In this document: positions 1 to 7,220 of the stretch, in pieces
Layout: each line of letters starts with the position of its first letter
How positions within the stretch are numbered: the first letter of the stretch is position 1
DNA from: CAVALG01 sp963589585
GTDB lineage: Bacteria; Bacillota; Clostridia; Oscillospirales; Acutalibacteraceae
Assembly: GCA_963589585.1 (NCBI GenBank)
Contig: CAVALG010000015.1
Span: forward strand, 1-8,956
Direction: 5' to 3'
Length of the DNA: 8,956 nt
Made by a program: the position numbers and the translations under genes
The notes under the pieces: model-generated
Databases searched by the model: none
Told to the model about the DNA's origin: nothing
What the model saw: only the letters and a program-made list of their open reading frames with translations

Positions 1-383
1 TCTGCATATTTTACAATAAAATCGGGGGTTTCACACTTGTTTACAAACAAAGAATAATTTTCGACCAAAACATATAAATCGGTATTACTCCAGGTTAAAA
101 ACACAGTATTTTCAGGCTCACCTATCCAAATTTTAAAGTTATCAATTGCTGATTTTAAAGGGATACCCGAAAGCATTTCGGAATTAGTTATATTTGTAAG
201 TTTAACAAAGCGGTTTGATACTTTTTTAGAAAGAGACGAACGAATTAAAACTGAAAATTTATCAATTTCTTTGAAATCACTGTTTAGTTTTACAGCGCCT
301 ATTTCTACAATTTCGTTAATAAATTTTTTCTCCGCAGTGCAATAATGAGTATCCCACTCCATATCGAAAATTACATAGTTCAT
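1..383 (-). CDS. DEDDh-family 3'-5' exonuclease, KapD-like (partial, 3' end outside window)
   Basis: Reading leftward from ATG at 383, 127 codons are open to the window edge, so the C-terminal part is missing. The N-terminus MNYVIFDMEWD carries the Exo I motif D-x-E (Asp7, Glu9) typical of RNase T/DnaQ-type DEDDh exonucleases, and the form FD-(L/M)-EW is characteristic of the KapD/Eri-1-like group in Firmicutes. TWSNTD at about residues 97-102 fits the Exo II motif with its Asp. The last D and the catalytic His (Exo III) lie beyond the edge and cannot be checked. The family removes nucleotides from RNA or DNA 3' ends with two metal ions; the cellular substrate is unknown here. The start lies 3 bases after the typA stop and its weak ribosome site (GAGAAAA) lies inside the typA 3' end, so the two genes are probably cotranscribed and perhaps translationally coupled. 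Family assignment is fairly sure; the precise role is not. Confidence 0.75.
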   Translation of the reverse strand, partial: MNYVIFDMEWDTHYCTAEKKFINEIVEIGAVKLNSDFKEIDKFSVLIRSSLSKKVSNRFVKLTNITNSEMLSGIPLKSAIDNFKIWIGEPENTVFLTWSNTDLYVLVENYSLFVNKCETPDFIVKYA

Positions 384-386
384 AAA

Positions 387-2210
387 TTATTTTCTCATTT
401 TGTTTTCGTATTTCATTCTTTGTTCTTTACTTAAAATCTTTTTGCGCAGGCGTATGTTTTTCGGCGTGATTTCCACAAGTTCATCTTCTTTAATAAATTC
501 AAGTGATTGTTCAAGGCTTAAAACTGTATGCGGAACAAGCCTTAAAGCGTCATCGGAACCGGCAGCACGCGTATTGGTCATTTGTTTCTTTTTGCAGACA
601 TTGCATACAATATCTTCGTTTTTTGGATTTTCACCCACAATCATACCTTCATACACAGGCACTCCGGGTCCTATAAACAGTCTTCCGCGGCTTTGGGTGT
701 TAAAAAGTCCGTAACCAGTTGATTCGCCTGTTTCGTGCGCAATAATTGAACCTGTAAGCCTGTTTTCAATATCGCCCTTGTAAGGCTCGTATCCGTGGAA
801 AATGTGGTTAAGTATACCGTTTCCGTTTGTATCGGATAGGAACTGCGAGCGATATCCCATAAGTCCTCTTGACGGAATTAAAAATTCAAGATGACTGTAG
901 CCTGTTTCACGGGTGCCCATATTGGTGATTTCAGCTTTTCGTGTTCCGAGTTTTTCCATAACTGCACCGACATATTCTTCCGGAACTTCAATCATCAATA
1001 ATTCGATAGGTTCAAATTTCTGTCCATTCTCGTATTTATAAATAACTGTAGGCGGTGATACCTGAAACTCATAGCCTTGGCGGCGCATTGTTTCAATAAG
1101 GATTGAAAGATGCAACTCTCCCCTGCCCGATACCTTGAATGTATCCGCCGAATCGGTTTCCTCTACACGCAAACTTACATTTGTTTCCACTTCTTTAAAC
1201 AGGCGGTCGCGGATGTTGCGCGAGGTTACAAACTTACCGTCACGGCCTGCAAAAGGTGAGTTGTTAACCATAAAGTTCATAGAAATTGTTGGTTCATCAA
1301 TCTTAATAAACGGCAATGGGTCAATATGTTCCGAATCACAGGCTGTTTCACCGATGCTGATATCGGGTATACCTGCAATTTCAACCAACTCCCCTGCCTT
1401 TGCCTCAGGCACTTCGGTTCGTTTTAAACCTTCAAAAACAAATATTTTAGATATTTTTGCGCGGCGCGGAACACCGTCTTTATTACATACGGATATGCTC
1501 TGCCCTTCCTTAACCGAACCGCGTTCTATTCTGCCTACGCCGATTCTGCCAACATATTCGTCATATTCAATATTTGAAAACAGCATTTGAAAAGCACCGT
1601 CAATATCGTTCTGCGGCGGTTGTATTTCGTTTATTATCATATCAAGCAACGGGCGCAAATCAGTGCCCGGTTTATCCGGGTCGGCAGAAGCATAGCCATC
1701 TCTGCCCGAAGCGTATACAACCGGGAATTCAAGTTGATCGTCATCTGCACCGAGTTCTATAAACAAATCAAGAACTTCATCAACAACCTCAGCAGGCCTT
1801 GCCATAGGACGGTCGATTTTATTTACAACAACTATCGGTTTTTTGCCAAGAGCCAATGCTTTTTTCAAAACAAATCGGGTTTGCGGCATACATCCCTCAA
1901 ATGCGTCAACGAGCAGCAAAACACCGTCAACCATTGTAAGTATACGCTCAACCTCACCCCCAAAATCAGCATGGCCCGGGGTATCAACAATATTGATTTT
2001 AATATCTTTGTAGATAACGCTTGTATTTTTAGAAAGTATAGTTATTCCGCGTTCTCTTTCAAGGTCGTTAGAGTCCATAACACGCTCTGCTACCTGCTCA
2101 TTACTTCTGAAAGTTCCGCTTTGCTTTAGCAGCTGGTCAACAAGCGTTGTTTTACCGTGGTCGACATGGGCAATTATTGCAATATTACGGAGATTGTTCA
2201 TATTATGCAT
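387..2210 (-). CDS. typA: Translational GTPase TypA/BipA
   Basis: A full-length 607-residue TypA (the family is usually about 605-615). All GTPase motifs are visible: G1 AHVDHGKT (14-21), switch I RGITIL (54-59), G3 DTPGHADF (76-83), G4 NKID (130-133) and G5 SGR (168-170). EF-G-like domains II, III and V follow, then the TypA-specific C-terminal domain with VCNVCKKKQMTNTRAAGSDD, the family's signature for ribosome contact. TypA/BipA is a cytoplasmic ribosome-binding GTPase needed mainly for growth at low temperature or under stress and for 50S assembly. The first ATG (2210) is preferred because GAGAAG sits 7 bases before it; an in-frame ATG three codons later is too far from that site to be as good. 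A good promoter lies about 60 bases upstream, separate from nth. The exonuclease gene follows after 3 bases, and no terminator is seen between them. Confidence 0.97.
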   Translation of the reverse strand: MHNMNNLRNIAIIAHVDHGKTTLVDQLLKQSGTFRSNEQVAERVMDSNDLERERGITILSKNTSVIYKDIKINIVDTPGHADFGGEVERILTMVDGVLLLVDAFEGCMPQTRFVLKKALALGKKPIVVVNKIDRPMARPAEVVDEVLDLFIELGADDDQLEFPVVYASGRDGYASADPDKPGTDLRPLLDMIINEIQPPQNDIDGAFQMLFSNIEYDEYVGRIGVGRIERGSVKEGQSISVCNKDGVPRRAKISKIFVFEGLKRTEVPEAKAGELVEIAGIPDISIGETACDSEHIDPLPFIKIDEPTISMNFMVNNSPFAGRDGKFVTSRNIRDRLFKEVETNVSLRVEETDSADTFKVSGRGELHLSILIETMRRQGYEFQVSPPTVIYKYENGQKFEPIELLMIEVPEEYVGAVMEKLGTRKAEITNMGTRETGYSHLEFLIPSRGLMGYRSQFLSDTNGNGILNHIFHGYEPYKGDIENRLTGSIIAHETGESTGYGLFNTQSRGRLFIGPGVPVYEGMIVGENPKNEDIVCNVCKKKQMTNTRAAGSDDALRLVPHTVLSLEQSLEFIKEDELVEITPKNIRLRKKILSKEQRMKYENKMRK

Positions 2211-2270
2211 TAAAAATCTTCTCTTTTCTTTTACATTTTACACATCTATATATCGGGCAAACACCTATAT

Positions 2271-2299
2271 ATTATATCAAATTTTAATTTAAACTACAA
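2271..2299 (-). promoter_or_regulatory. Sigma-A-type promoter of typA
   Basis: On the minus strand, TTGTAG (2294-2299) is followed after exactly 17 bases by TATAAT (2271-2276). The predicted transcript starts near 2264, giving a typA leader of about 55 bases. The consensus -10 and optimal spacing make this a good call, although the -35 matches only about four of six positions. Confidence 0.65.
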
Positions 2300-2340
2300 T
2301 ACCTAAAAGGCGTATTTTTCTTGTTTTTTGCAATAACAGA

Positions 2341-2979
2341 CTAAATTCGCTTGTCACACACACTGTTTAGACAACAACTTTCACAATTTGCCTTTCTTGC
2401 GGTGCATACTTTTCTGCCGTGTAAAACCGCCCTATGGCAAAAATCGTTTGATTTTTCGGGAAGAAGAATCTTGCGCATTTCACTTTCAACTTTCAGCGGA
2501 TCACGGGTTTTAACAAATCCCATTCGGTTGCAAAGTCTTATAAAATGCGTGTCAGCAACAACAGTCGGCTTGCCGTATACATCACCGCACACAAGATTAG
2601 CGGTTTTTCGTCCGACACCGGGGAGTTTTATTAATTCTTCTATAGTATCCGGCACTTTTCCATTGTAATTTTCACACAACATCTTCCCTATTCCCATAAG
2701 GTCGCGCGCTTTGGTTTTATATAATCCGCAGGTTTTTATAAGTGCTTCTATTTCTTCAAGTGGACCGTTTGCAAACGCTTCGGCTGTCGGAAATCTTTCA
2801 AAAAGCGCAGGGGTTACAATGTTCACTCTGGCATCGGTACACTGCGCCGAAAGGCGGGTTGCTATTAACAGTTGCAAGGCGTTTTTGCTTTCAAGCGAAC
2901 ACTTAGCGTCAGGATATTCTTCTTCAAAAAGTAAAACCGCTCTTGCTGCTTTTTCTCTTTTTTCTTTTAATGTTTTCAT
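2341..2979 (-). CDS. nth: Endonuclease III, DNA glycosylase/AP lyase
   Basis: A 212-residue endonuclease III, close to the usual 210-220. This Fe-S enzyme excises oxidised pyrimidines and cleaves the abasic site in base-excision repair. The helix-hairpin-helix LPGVGRKTA (119-127) contains the catalytic Lys125, and VVADTHF contains the catalytic Asp143; the 18-residue separation equals that of E. coli Lys120/Asp138. The C-terminal cluster ligands are complete: Cys192-x6-Cys199-x2-Cys202-x5-Cys208. The start chosen is ATG at 2979, because AAAGG lies 8 bases upstream of it; the GTG three codons earlier (2988) overlaps that ribosome site. The gene has its own promoter and is divergent from feoAB. 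No terminator is obvious after it, so some read-through into typA is possible. Confidence 0.96.
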   Translation of the reverse strand: MKTLKEKREKAARAVLLFEEEYPDAKCSLESKNALQLLIATRLSAQCTDARVNIVTPALFERFPTAEAFANGPLEEIEALIKTCGLYKTKARDLMGIGKMLCENYNGKVPDTIEELIKLPGVGRKTANLVCGDVYGKPTVVADTHFIRLCNRMGFVKTRDPLKVESEMRKILLPEKSNDFCHRAVLHGRKVCTARKANCESCCLNSVCDKRI

Positions 2980-3010
2980 ATACTGCACCTTTAATTTTTA
3001 TTCTATTAAC

Positions 3011-3038
3011 ATTATACATAGTTTTTTGTTATTTTCAA
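3011..3038 (-). promoter_or_regulatory. Sigma-A-type promoter of nth
   Basis: On the minus strand, TTGAAA (3033-3038) and TATAAT (3011-3016) are separated by 16 bases, about 30 bases upstream of the nth ATG. This leaves a short leader ending in the AAAGG ribosome site. A consensus -10 and good -35 support it; the spacing is one base short of optimal. Confidence 0.65.
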
Positions 3039-3061
3039 TACACTGTTAACGGAATTTGTCG

Positions 3062-3125
3062 TTTTAGCGCCATACATATGCATAACTCATAAGCGTCGCC
3101 GAATATTTAATATATGACGCTAAAA
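3062..3125. repeat. Imperfect 16-bp inverted repeat upstream of feoAB
   Basis: The arms are 3062-3077 (beginning TTTTAGCG) and 3110-3125 (ending CGCTAAAA), with a 32-base spacer and 14 of 16 positions complementary. Both mismatches are C opposite A on the plus strand, so in minus-strand RNA they would be G-U pairs and the stem would be unbroken. The right arm can also pair with AGCGTC at 3092-3097 (GACGCT at 3116-3121), giving a competing 6-bp stem. The element ends 11 bases before the feoAB ribosome site. It could be an operator pair, a leader structure or a remnant of a small element. No classical Fur box is seen in it. Confidence 0.55.
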
Positions 3126-3152
3126 TTCTGCCTGTGAAGGTGTGTGAATATA

Positions 3153-5480
3153 ATGACTTTAAAGGAATTGCACCGAGGTCAAATCGCAATTGTCGAAGAA
3201 ACTGGAGGGGAAAGTAATCTGCGAAGGCATTTTTTAAATTTGGGCTTGATTCCGGGAACGATTGTAAAAATTGAAAAGCACGCGCCGCTTGGCGACCCAA
3301 TAGAATTGCATATTCACAGTTATAGGCTGACGGTTCGCAAATCAGATGCAGAAAAGATTAAAATAATACCTATCAAAGAGAATAAGCCGAGCACCGAAAC
3401 AACTTCAAAAAGCAGTTTTAAAGCAACTGATAACGCACCCATAGATATGAATAGCAATAATGCGATAAAAGGCGTTAAAAAGTTGAGCGTTGCATTGGTC
3501 GGCAATCAAAACAGCGGCAAAACAACATTGTTTAACGCATTAACCGATTCAAATCGTCATACAGGAAATTTCCCCGGTGTCACGGTTGACCGTAAAAACG
3601 GTACGGTAAAGGAGCACAAAAATATTACAGTTACAGATTTACCGGGGATATATTCCCTTTCTCCCTACAGTCCCGAAGAAATAATCACAAGGGAATTTAT
3701 ACTTAGGGAAAGACCCGACTGCATAATAAATGTAATTGACTCAACAAATATCGGGAGAAACTTTTATCTTACAATGCAACTTTTGGAACTGGATACGCCG
3801 ATTGTGCTTGCGCTAAATATGATAGACGAGATTAACGCCAACGGCGGAATTATAAAAATTAAAGATATGCAAAACATTCTCGGTGTACCTGTGGTTCCCG
3901 TATCCGCCGCACAGAATATAGGTATTGACGCCCTGATAAATCAAGCCGAACAAGCAGCATATAAACACACAGTGCCGCAGGTCGGCAACTCTTTATATAA
4001 CAGAAGCACAAATCCCGTAATCAGTGCCGTAACACAAATTGAAAAAATTATAAACAGCAGCGCAAAGAACGCAGAAATCCCCTTGAGATTTGCGGCGGAA
4101 AAGGCAGTAGAATCAGATGAAACGGTTTTAAAAAAACTTAACTTAGGTAAAAACGAAGGCAAACAGATAGAGAAAATAATCAAAAATATGGAATCGGAAA
4201 CAGGTTTAGATCGTATCGCAGCGGTGGCTAATATGCGTTTTTCATTCATTTACGGCTTGTGTGACAAAACCGTATTTCTGCCAAAAGAAAGTGCTGAGGA
4301 AATACTAAGCAGCAGAATAGATAAAATTCTCACAGGGAAATATACTGCATTCCCGTCTTTTGTATTGATTATGTCGCTGATATTTTACATTACATTTAAT
4401 CTTGCAGGCCCGTTTTTTCAAAAGTTGCTGCAAACAGCAATAGAAAAAACCGCGTTGACAACTGACCGTTTACTTGCGCTAAGCCGCGTTGATTATACCT
4501 TGCGCTCACTTATTAAAGACGGTATATTTTCGGGCGTAGGCAGTGTGTTAAGTTTTTTACCGATAATAATTATTCTGTTTTTCTTCCTTTCGCTTCTTGA
4601 GGACAGCGGATATATGGCAAGGATAGCCTTCATAACCGATAAGTTGTTGCAAAAAATAGGGTTATCCGGCAGGAGCATTGTTCCTATGCTTATAGGCTTC
4701 GGCTGCACAGTGCCTGCAGTTTTGGCAAGCAGAACCATATCCTCACGACGCGACAAATGTTTTACCGTTATGTTGACCCCATTTATGAGTTGTACTGCAA
4801 AACTGCCTGTGTACGGTATTATAGTACAAAACTTTTTTCCAAAGTACAGTGGATTTATTATTGTAGGTTTATATTTTATGGGTGTCGCGATTGCTGTAAT
4901 CATTGCACTTATTTCAAAAAACTTACTTTTTAAAGGCAAACCCGATCCATTTGTTTTAGAACTCCCGAATTACAGAATGCCAAGCGCAAAAAGCGTATTC
5001 TTACTGCTTATAGATAAGACAAAGGATTTTATAAACCGTGCGTTTACAATTATCTTTTTAGCTTCAATTATTATATGGTTTTTAAGAACATATGATTTTG
5101 GTTTAAATATAACAAGCGATTCAAGTAACAGTATCTTGGCGCGGTTGGCAGGAGGAATTGCCCCAATATTTGCCCCTTTGGGATTGAATGACTGGAGGCT
5201 TGTTACCTCTCTTATTTCGGGATTTACGGCAAAAGAATGTGTAGTATCCACGCTTGAGGTTTTAACCGTCGGGACGGCTCTTACATCTGTTATGACAAGT
5301 GCCTCTGCTTTAAGTATGGCAGTATTTTGTTTGCTTTACACCCCGTGTGTTGCCGCGGTTGCCGCTGTTAAGCGCGAATTGGGAATTAAATGGGCAGCAA
5401 TCATAATTGTAGGTCAATGTTGCATTGCATGGGTATGCGCGCTGTTTGCACGGGCAATTTTTATTCTTTTAACAATATAG
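3153..5480 (+). CDS. feoB: Fused FeoA-FeoB ferrous iron transporter
   Basis: One 775-residue protein joins two usually separate Fe(II) uptake components. Residues 1-72 are a FeoA (SH3-like) domain with the typical LRRHFLNLGLIPG segment. Residues 73-108 are a Ser/Thr/Asn/Lys-rich linker. FeoB follows: G1 GNQNSGKT (117-124), switch I around PGVTVD, G3 DLPG (162-165), G4 NMID (222-225) and G5 SAA (251-253), then a helical cytosolic domain to about 400. The membrane part holds the Gate-like segments, including GFGCTVPA (about 515-522), PFMSCTAKLPVYG (about 544-556) and the ISGFTAKECVVSTL segment (about 688-701). It is an inner-membrane protein whose G domain gates Fe2+ import. ATG at 3153 is chosen because AAGGTG sits 10 bases upstream; the in-frame GTG at 3144 nearly touches that site. 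No convincing plus-strand promoter or Fur box was found. No feoC or second feoA is adjacent. Confidence 0.95.
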   Translation: MTLKELHRGQIAIVEETGGESNLRRHFLNLGLIPGTIVKIEKHAPLGDPIELHIHSYRLTVRKSDAEKIKIIPIKENKPSTETTSKSSFKATDNAPIDMNSNNAIKGVKKLSVALVGNQNSGKTTLFNALTDSNRHTGNFPGVTVDRKNGTVKEHKNITVTDLPGIYSLSPYSPEEIITREFILRERPDCIINVIDSTNIGRNFYLTMQLLELDTPIVLALNMIDEINANGGIIKIKDMQNILGVPVVPVSAAQNIGIDALINQAEQAAYKHTVPQVGNSLYNRSTNPVISAVTQIEKIINSSAKNAEIPLRFAAEKAVESDETVLKKLNLGKNEGKQIEKIIKNMESETGLDRIAAVANMRFSFIYGLCDKTVFLPKESAEEILSSRIDKILTGKYTAFPSFVLIMSLIFYITFNLAGPFFQKLLQTAIEKTALTTDRLLALSRVDYTLRSLIKDGIFSGVGSVLSFLPIIIILFFFLSLLEDSGYMARIAFITDKLLQKIGLSGRSIVPMLIGFGCTVPAVLASRTISSRRDKCFTVMLTPFMSCTAKLPVYGIIVQNFFPKYSGFIIVGLYFMGVAIAVIIALISKNLLFKGKPDPFVLELPNYRMPSAKSVFLLLIDKTKDFINRAFTIIFLASIIIWFLRTYDFGLNITSDSSNSILARLAGGIAPIFAPLGLNDWRLVTSLISGFTAKECVVSTLEVLTVGTALTSVMTSASALSMAVFCLLYTPCVAAVAAVKRELGIKWAAIIIVGQCCIAWVCALFARAIFILLTI

Positions 5481-5485
5481 AAGCA

Positions 5486-5512
5486 GCGGCGGATTTTATA
5501 TTTATCCGCCGC
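5486..5512. terminator. Hairpin between convergent feoAB and MATE genes
   Basis: A perfect 9-bp GC-rich stem (5486-5494 with 5504-5512, GCGGCGGAT against its complement) encloses a 9-base AT loop. It begins 5 bases after the feoAB stop and lies 8 bases beyond the MATE stop on the other strand. It probably ends transcription from both sides. Neither side has a clean run of U directly after the stem, so it may work weakly or mainly protect 3' ends. Confidence 0.6.
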
Positions 5513-5520
5513 CGAAATAA

Positions 5521-6940
5521 TCAATTAAATTCTTTTTGTTCGCACCTTTTTTCTGATAGTTGTTTAAATGTTACCACAATAATCACCGTCGAAAGCACTG
5601 CAGTAAGTATATCTGAAATCGGCATTGAATACAGAACACCGTCAAGCCCGAAAAATATAGGTAACAATAGCGCAAACCCAACACCAAATACTATTTCGCG
5701 AACCATTGAAATTGCGGTAGAAGCAACAACTTTTCCCATTGCCTGCAAGAAAATAAAGGTTGCTTTGTTTACGCAAGCCAAAATCATCATACAAAGATAT
5801 ATGCGAAAGGCTTTTATGGCAAAGTCGGTATAATATACGCTCTCGTTAGCGGCTCCAAAAATACCTATAAGTGCTTTTGGAAACAGTTCTACAATTATTA
5901 GCGCCGCCGCACCTACGCAAGTTTCTGCAACCAATAACTCGGTAAATAATTTTTTAACCCTGCTTTTTAAATTTGCACCCATATTAAACCCAACTATGGG
6001 GATGCAGCCTGCCGCCATACCTACTACTATTGAGATGACTATTTGAAAAAACTTCATTACTATGCCAACAACTGCCATTGGGATTTGCGCATATTGTTCT
6101 TGACCGAATATTTTGTCCGTTGCGCCGTATTTCTTAACCATATTGTTAATTGCCGCCATTGCAGCAACAAGTGAAATTTGCGAAAGAAAGCTGCATATCC
6201 CGAGCGCAAGTGTTTTTGTAATAATTTTATTTTGCAGTTTAAAATCACTTTTTGACAGTTTTACAATTCGCGTATTGCAAAGATACCAAACGGCGAGAAC
6301 CGCGGTTATGATTTGACCTATAACGGTAGCAATAGCCGCACCCATCATTCCCCATTCGAATACGAAAATAAATATCGGGTCAAGAATTATATTTGCCAAC
6401 GCTCCCGCCAATGTTGAAATCATTGCAAACTTGGGGCTGCCGTCTGCGCGTATGACAGGATTCATAGCTTGACCGAACATATAAAAAGGTATGCCGAGTG
6501 TTATCCAAAAGAAATATTCTTTAGAACATTTAAATGTTTCGCGGTTTACTGTACCACCAAATAAAGTAATTATTTGATTGCTGAAAATCAGATACAGCGC
6601 CGTGAGAAAAAAACTTGAAAAAATCGCCATAACCACTGCGTTACCTATACTTTTTTGCGCATTTTTACGCTCATTTTTACCGAGGTTTAAGCTAACAAAC
6701 GCGCAACAGCCGTCGCCGATCATAACAGAAACAGCCAAAGCAATTACCGTAAGCGGAAAAAACTACGGTGTTAGCGGCATTTCCGTAAGAGCCCAAATAC
6801 TTTGCGTTAGCAATGAATATTTGGTCAACTATATTATAAAGCGCACCGACAAGCAGTGAAATAACACACGGAACGGAATATTTTGTAATTAGTTTTGCGA
6901 TTTTCTCTGTCCCGAGAATAGATTGATTCTTTTCTTCCAA
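5521..6940 (-). pseudogene. MATE family efflux transporter (MepA-like), interrupted by a frameshift
   Basis: Two overlapping reading frames together give one complete MATE transporter of 472 residues once one base is removed from the T6 run at 6757-6762. The first frame supplies MEEKNQSILGTEKIAK through NAANTVVF (about 1-61) and otherwise runs on to a stop at 6692. The second resumes with PLTVIALAVSVMIGDG and continues to the normal C-terminus at 5521. Family signs include NIVDQIFI, NPVIRADGSPKF, ILDPIFIF and about twelve hydrophobic segments. Such proteins export cationic drugs in exchange for Na+ or H+. The start is TTG at 6940, preceded by GGAGG with an 8-base gap; the longer TTG-started extension upstream would cover that site. 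The rest of the gene is undamaged, so the break is recent, a slippage site or an assembly error. If it is an error, this is an intact CDS. A promoter and a probable attenuator lie upstream. Confidence 0.85.
6757..6762 (-). other. Frameshift point in MATE gene (T6 homopolymer, sense strand)
   Basis: The sense strand reads GTA GTT TTT TCC GCT. Removing one T gives GTA GTT TTT CCG CTT ACG, which translates to VVFPLTVIALAVSVM, the residues expected at this place in MATE proteins. The actual sequence therefore has one surplus base in the run. A +1 ribosomal slip or RNA-polymerase slippage on the run could also restore the frame, but no stimulatory signal is seen. Confidence 0.85.
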
Positions 6941-6941
6941 T

Positions 6942-6998
6942 TTAATAACCTCCAAAAAAGCAAAAATAATGCGCAAGCCCAAAACCGGACTTACGCAT
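6942..6998 (-). CDS. Possible 18-codon leader peptide upstream of MATE gene
   Basis: ATG at 6998 opens a frame encoding MRKSGFGLAHYFCFFGGY, and its TAA stop (6942-6944) lies one base before the MATE TTG start. The ATG is the first triplet of the 5' arm of the leader hairpin. Only a weak GAG-type ribosome site lies about 8 bases upstream. The geometry fits a leader peptide that controls the attenuator or couples translation, but the length is short enough to arise by chance, and the MATE ribosome site is contained within it. Confidence 0.25.
   Translation of the reverse strand: MRKSGFGLAHYFCFFGGY
6949..6953 (-). promoter_or_regulatory. Ribosome binding site deciding the MATE TTG start
   Basis: GGAGG on the minus strand is followed by TTATTAAA and then TTG (6940). 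It is the only strong site near the beginning of the MATE frame and selects an uncommon start codon. It directly follows the U-tract of the attenuator. Confidence 0.75.
6954..6998 (-). terminator. Intrinsic terminator/attenuator in the MATE leader
   Basis: In minus-strand RNA, the 12-base arms at 6987-6998 and 6969-6980 pair completely (ten Watson-Crick and two G-U pairs) around a 6-base loop GGUUUU. A U-rich tract follows (6954-6968, 12 of 15 U), ending right at the GGAGG ribosome site. On the plus strand the two G-U positions would be A-C mismatches, so the structure belongs to the MATE transcript. Its place between the predicted promoter and the start codon suggests premature termination that is relieved under some condition. 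No separate antiterminator stem is obvious. Confidence 0.6.
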
Positions 6999-7018
6999 AT
7001 ATGCTACTCGTTTAAATT

Positions 7019-7048
7019 ATTTTAACATAATAACAATTAAAATTTCAA
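7019..7048 (-). promoter_or_regulatory. Probable promoter of the MATE gene
   Basis: On the minus strand, TTGAAA (7043-7048) and TAAAAT (7019-7024) are 18 bases apart. The transcript would start near 7012, giving a leader of about 70 bases that contains the whole attenuator hairpin. The region is very AT-rich, so chance matches are likely and confidence is moderate. Confidence 0.5.
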
Positions 7049-7220
7049 AGGCATTTTTAAACAAAAACGCAGTAAAGTTTTTTGTGCAGATTAACTATTC
7101 ATCACATAATGATATTTATAATTCGGTGCTAAAATTATTACCATATTAACATAGAACTGTTATCAGATTGCAGTTGAACTAATATATATAGATATTTACA
7201 GTCAAGTTTTTTAATTTTTC
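7049..7220. other. AT-rich intergenic stretch without a gene
   Basis: Within the 358-base MATE/glmS divergent region, this stretch shows no supported coding sequence or known RNA motif on either strand. It holds one weak plus-strand promoter match and a small inverted repeat (AACTG at 7155-7159 with CAGTT at 7171-7175). Both are within what AT-rich sequence gives by chance. Confidence 0.5.
7082..7110 (+). promoter_or_regulatory. Weak possible second promoter upstream of glmS
   Basis: TTGTGC (7082-7087) and CATAAT (7105-7110) are spaced by 17 bases. The -10 is good and the -35 only partial. If used, glmS would have a leader near 180 bases. The downstream promoter at 7221 is much stronger. Confidence 0.2.

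Noticed and set aside
400..2129. Several plus-strand open frames opposite typA
   Set aside because: They are antisense shadows of a well-supported gene, with no ribosome sites or recognisable protein features.
2296..2335. Hairpin-like AATAC...GTATT followed by T-rich sequence between nth and typA
   Set aside because: The stem is weak with a bulge, and the T-run lies on the plus strand where no gene ends; in the nth direction there is no U-tract.
2989..3150. Fur or DtxR/IdeR box controlling feoAB
   Set aside because: No sequence resembling the GATAATGATAATCATTATC palindrome or the TTAGGTTAGCCTAA type was found.
6692..6982. A separate small gene of 96 residues at the 5' end of the MATE region
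   Set aside because: Its first part is the MATE N-terminus and its last part is out-of-frame MATE sequence; the upstream extension covers the GGAGG site.
7155..7175. Small hairpin AACTG/CAGTT between MATE and glmS
   Set aside because: A 5-bp stem with an 11-base loop is too weak to support a function.
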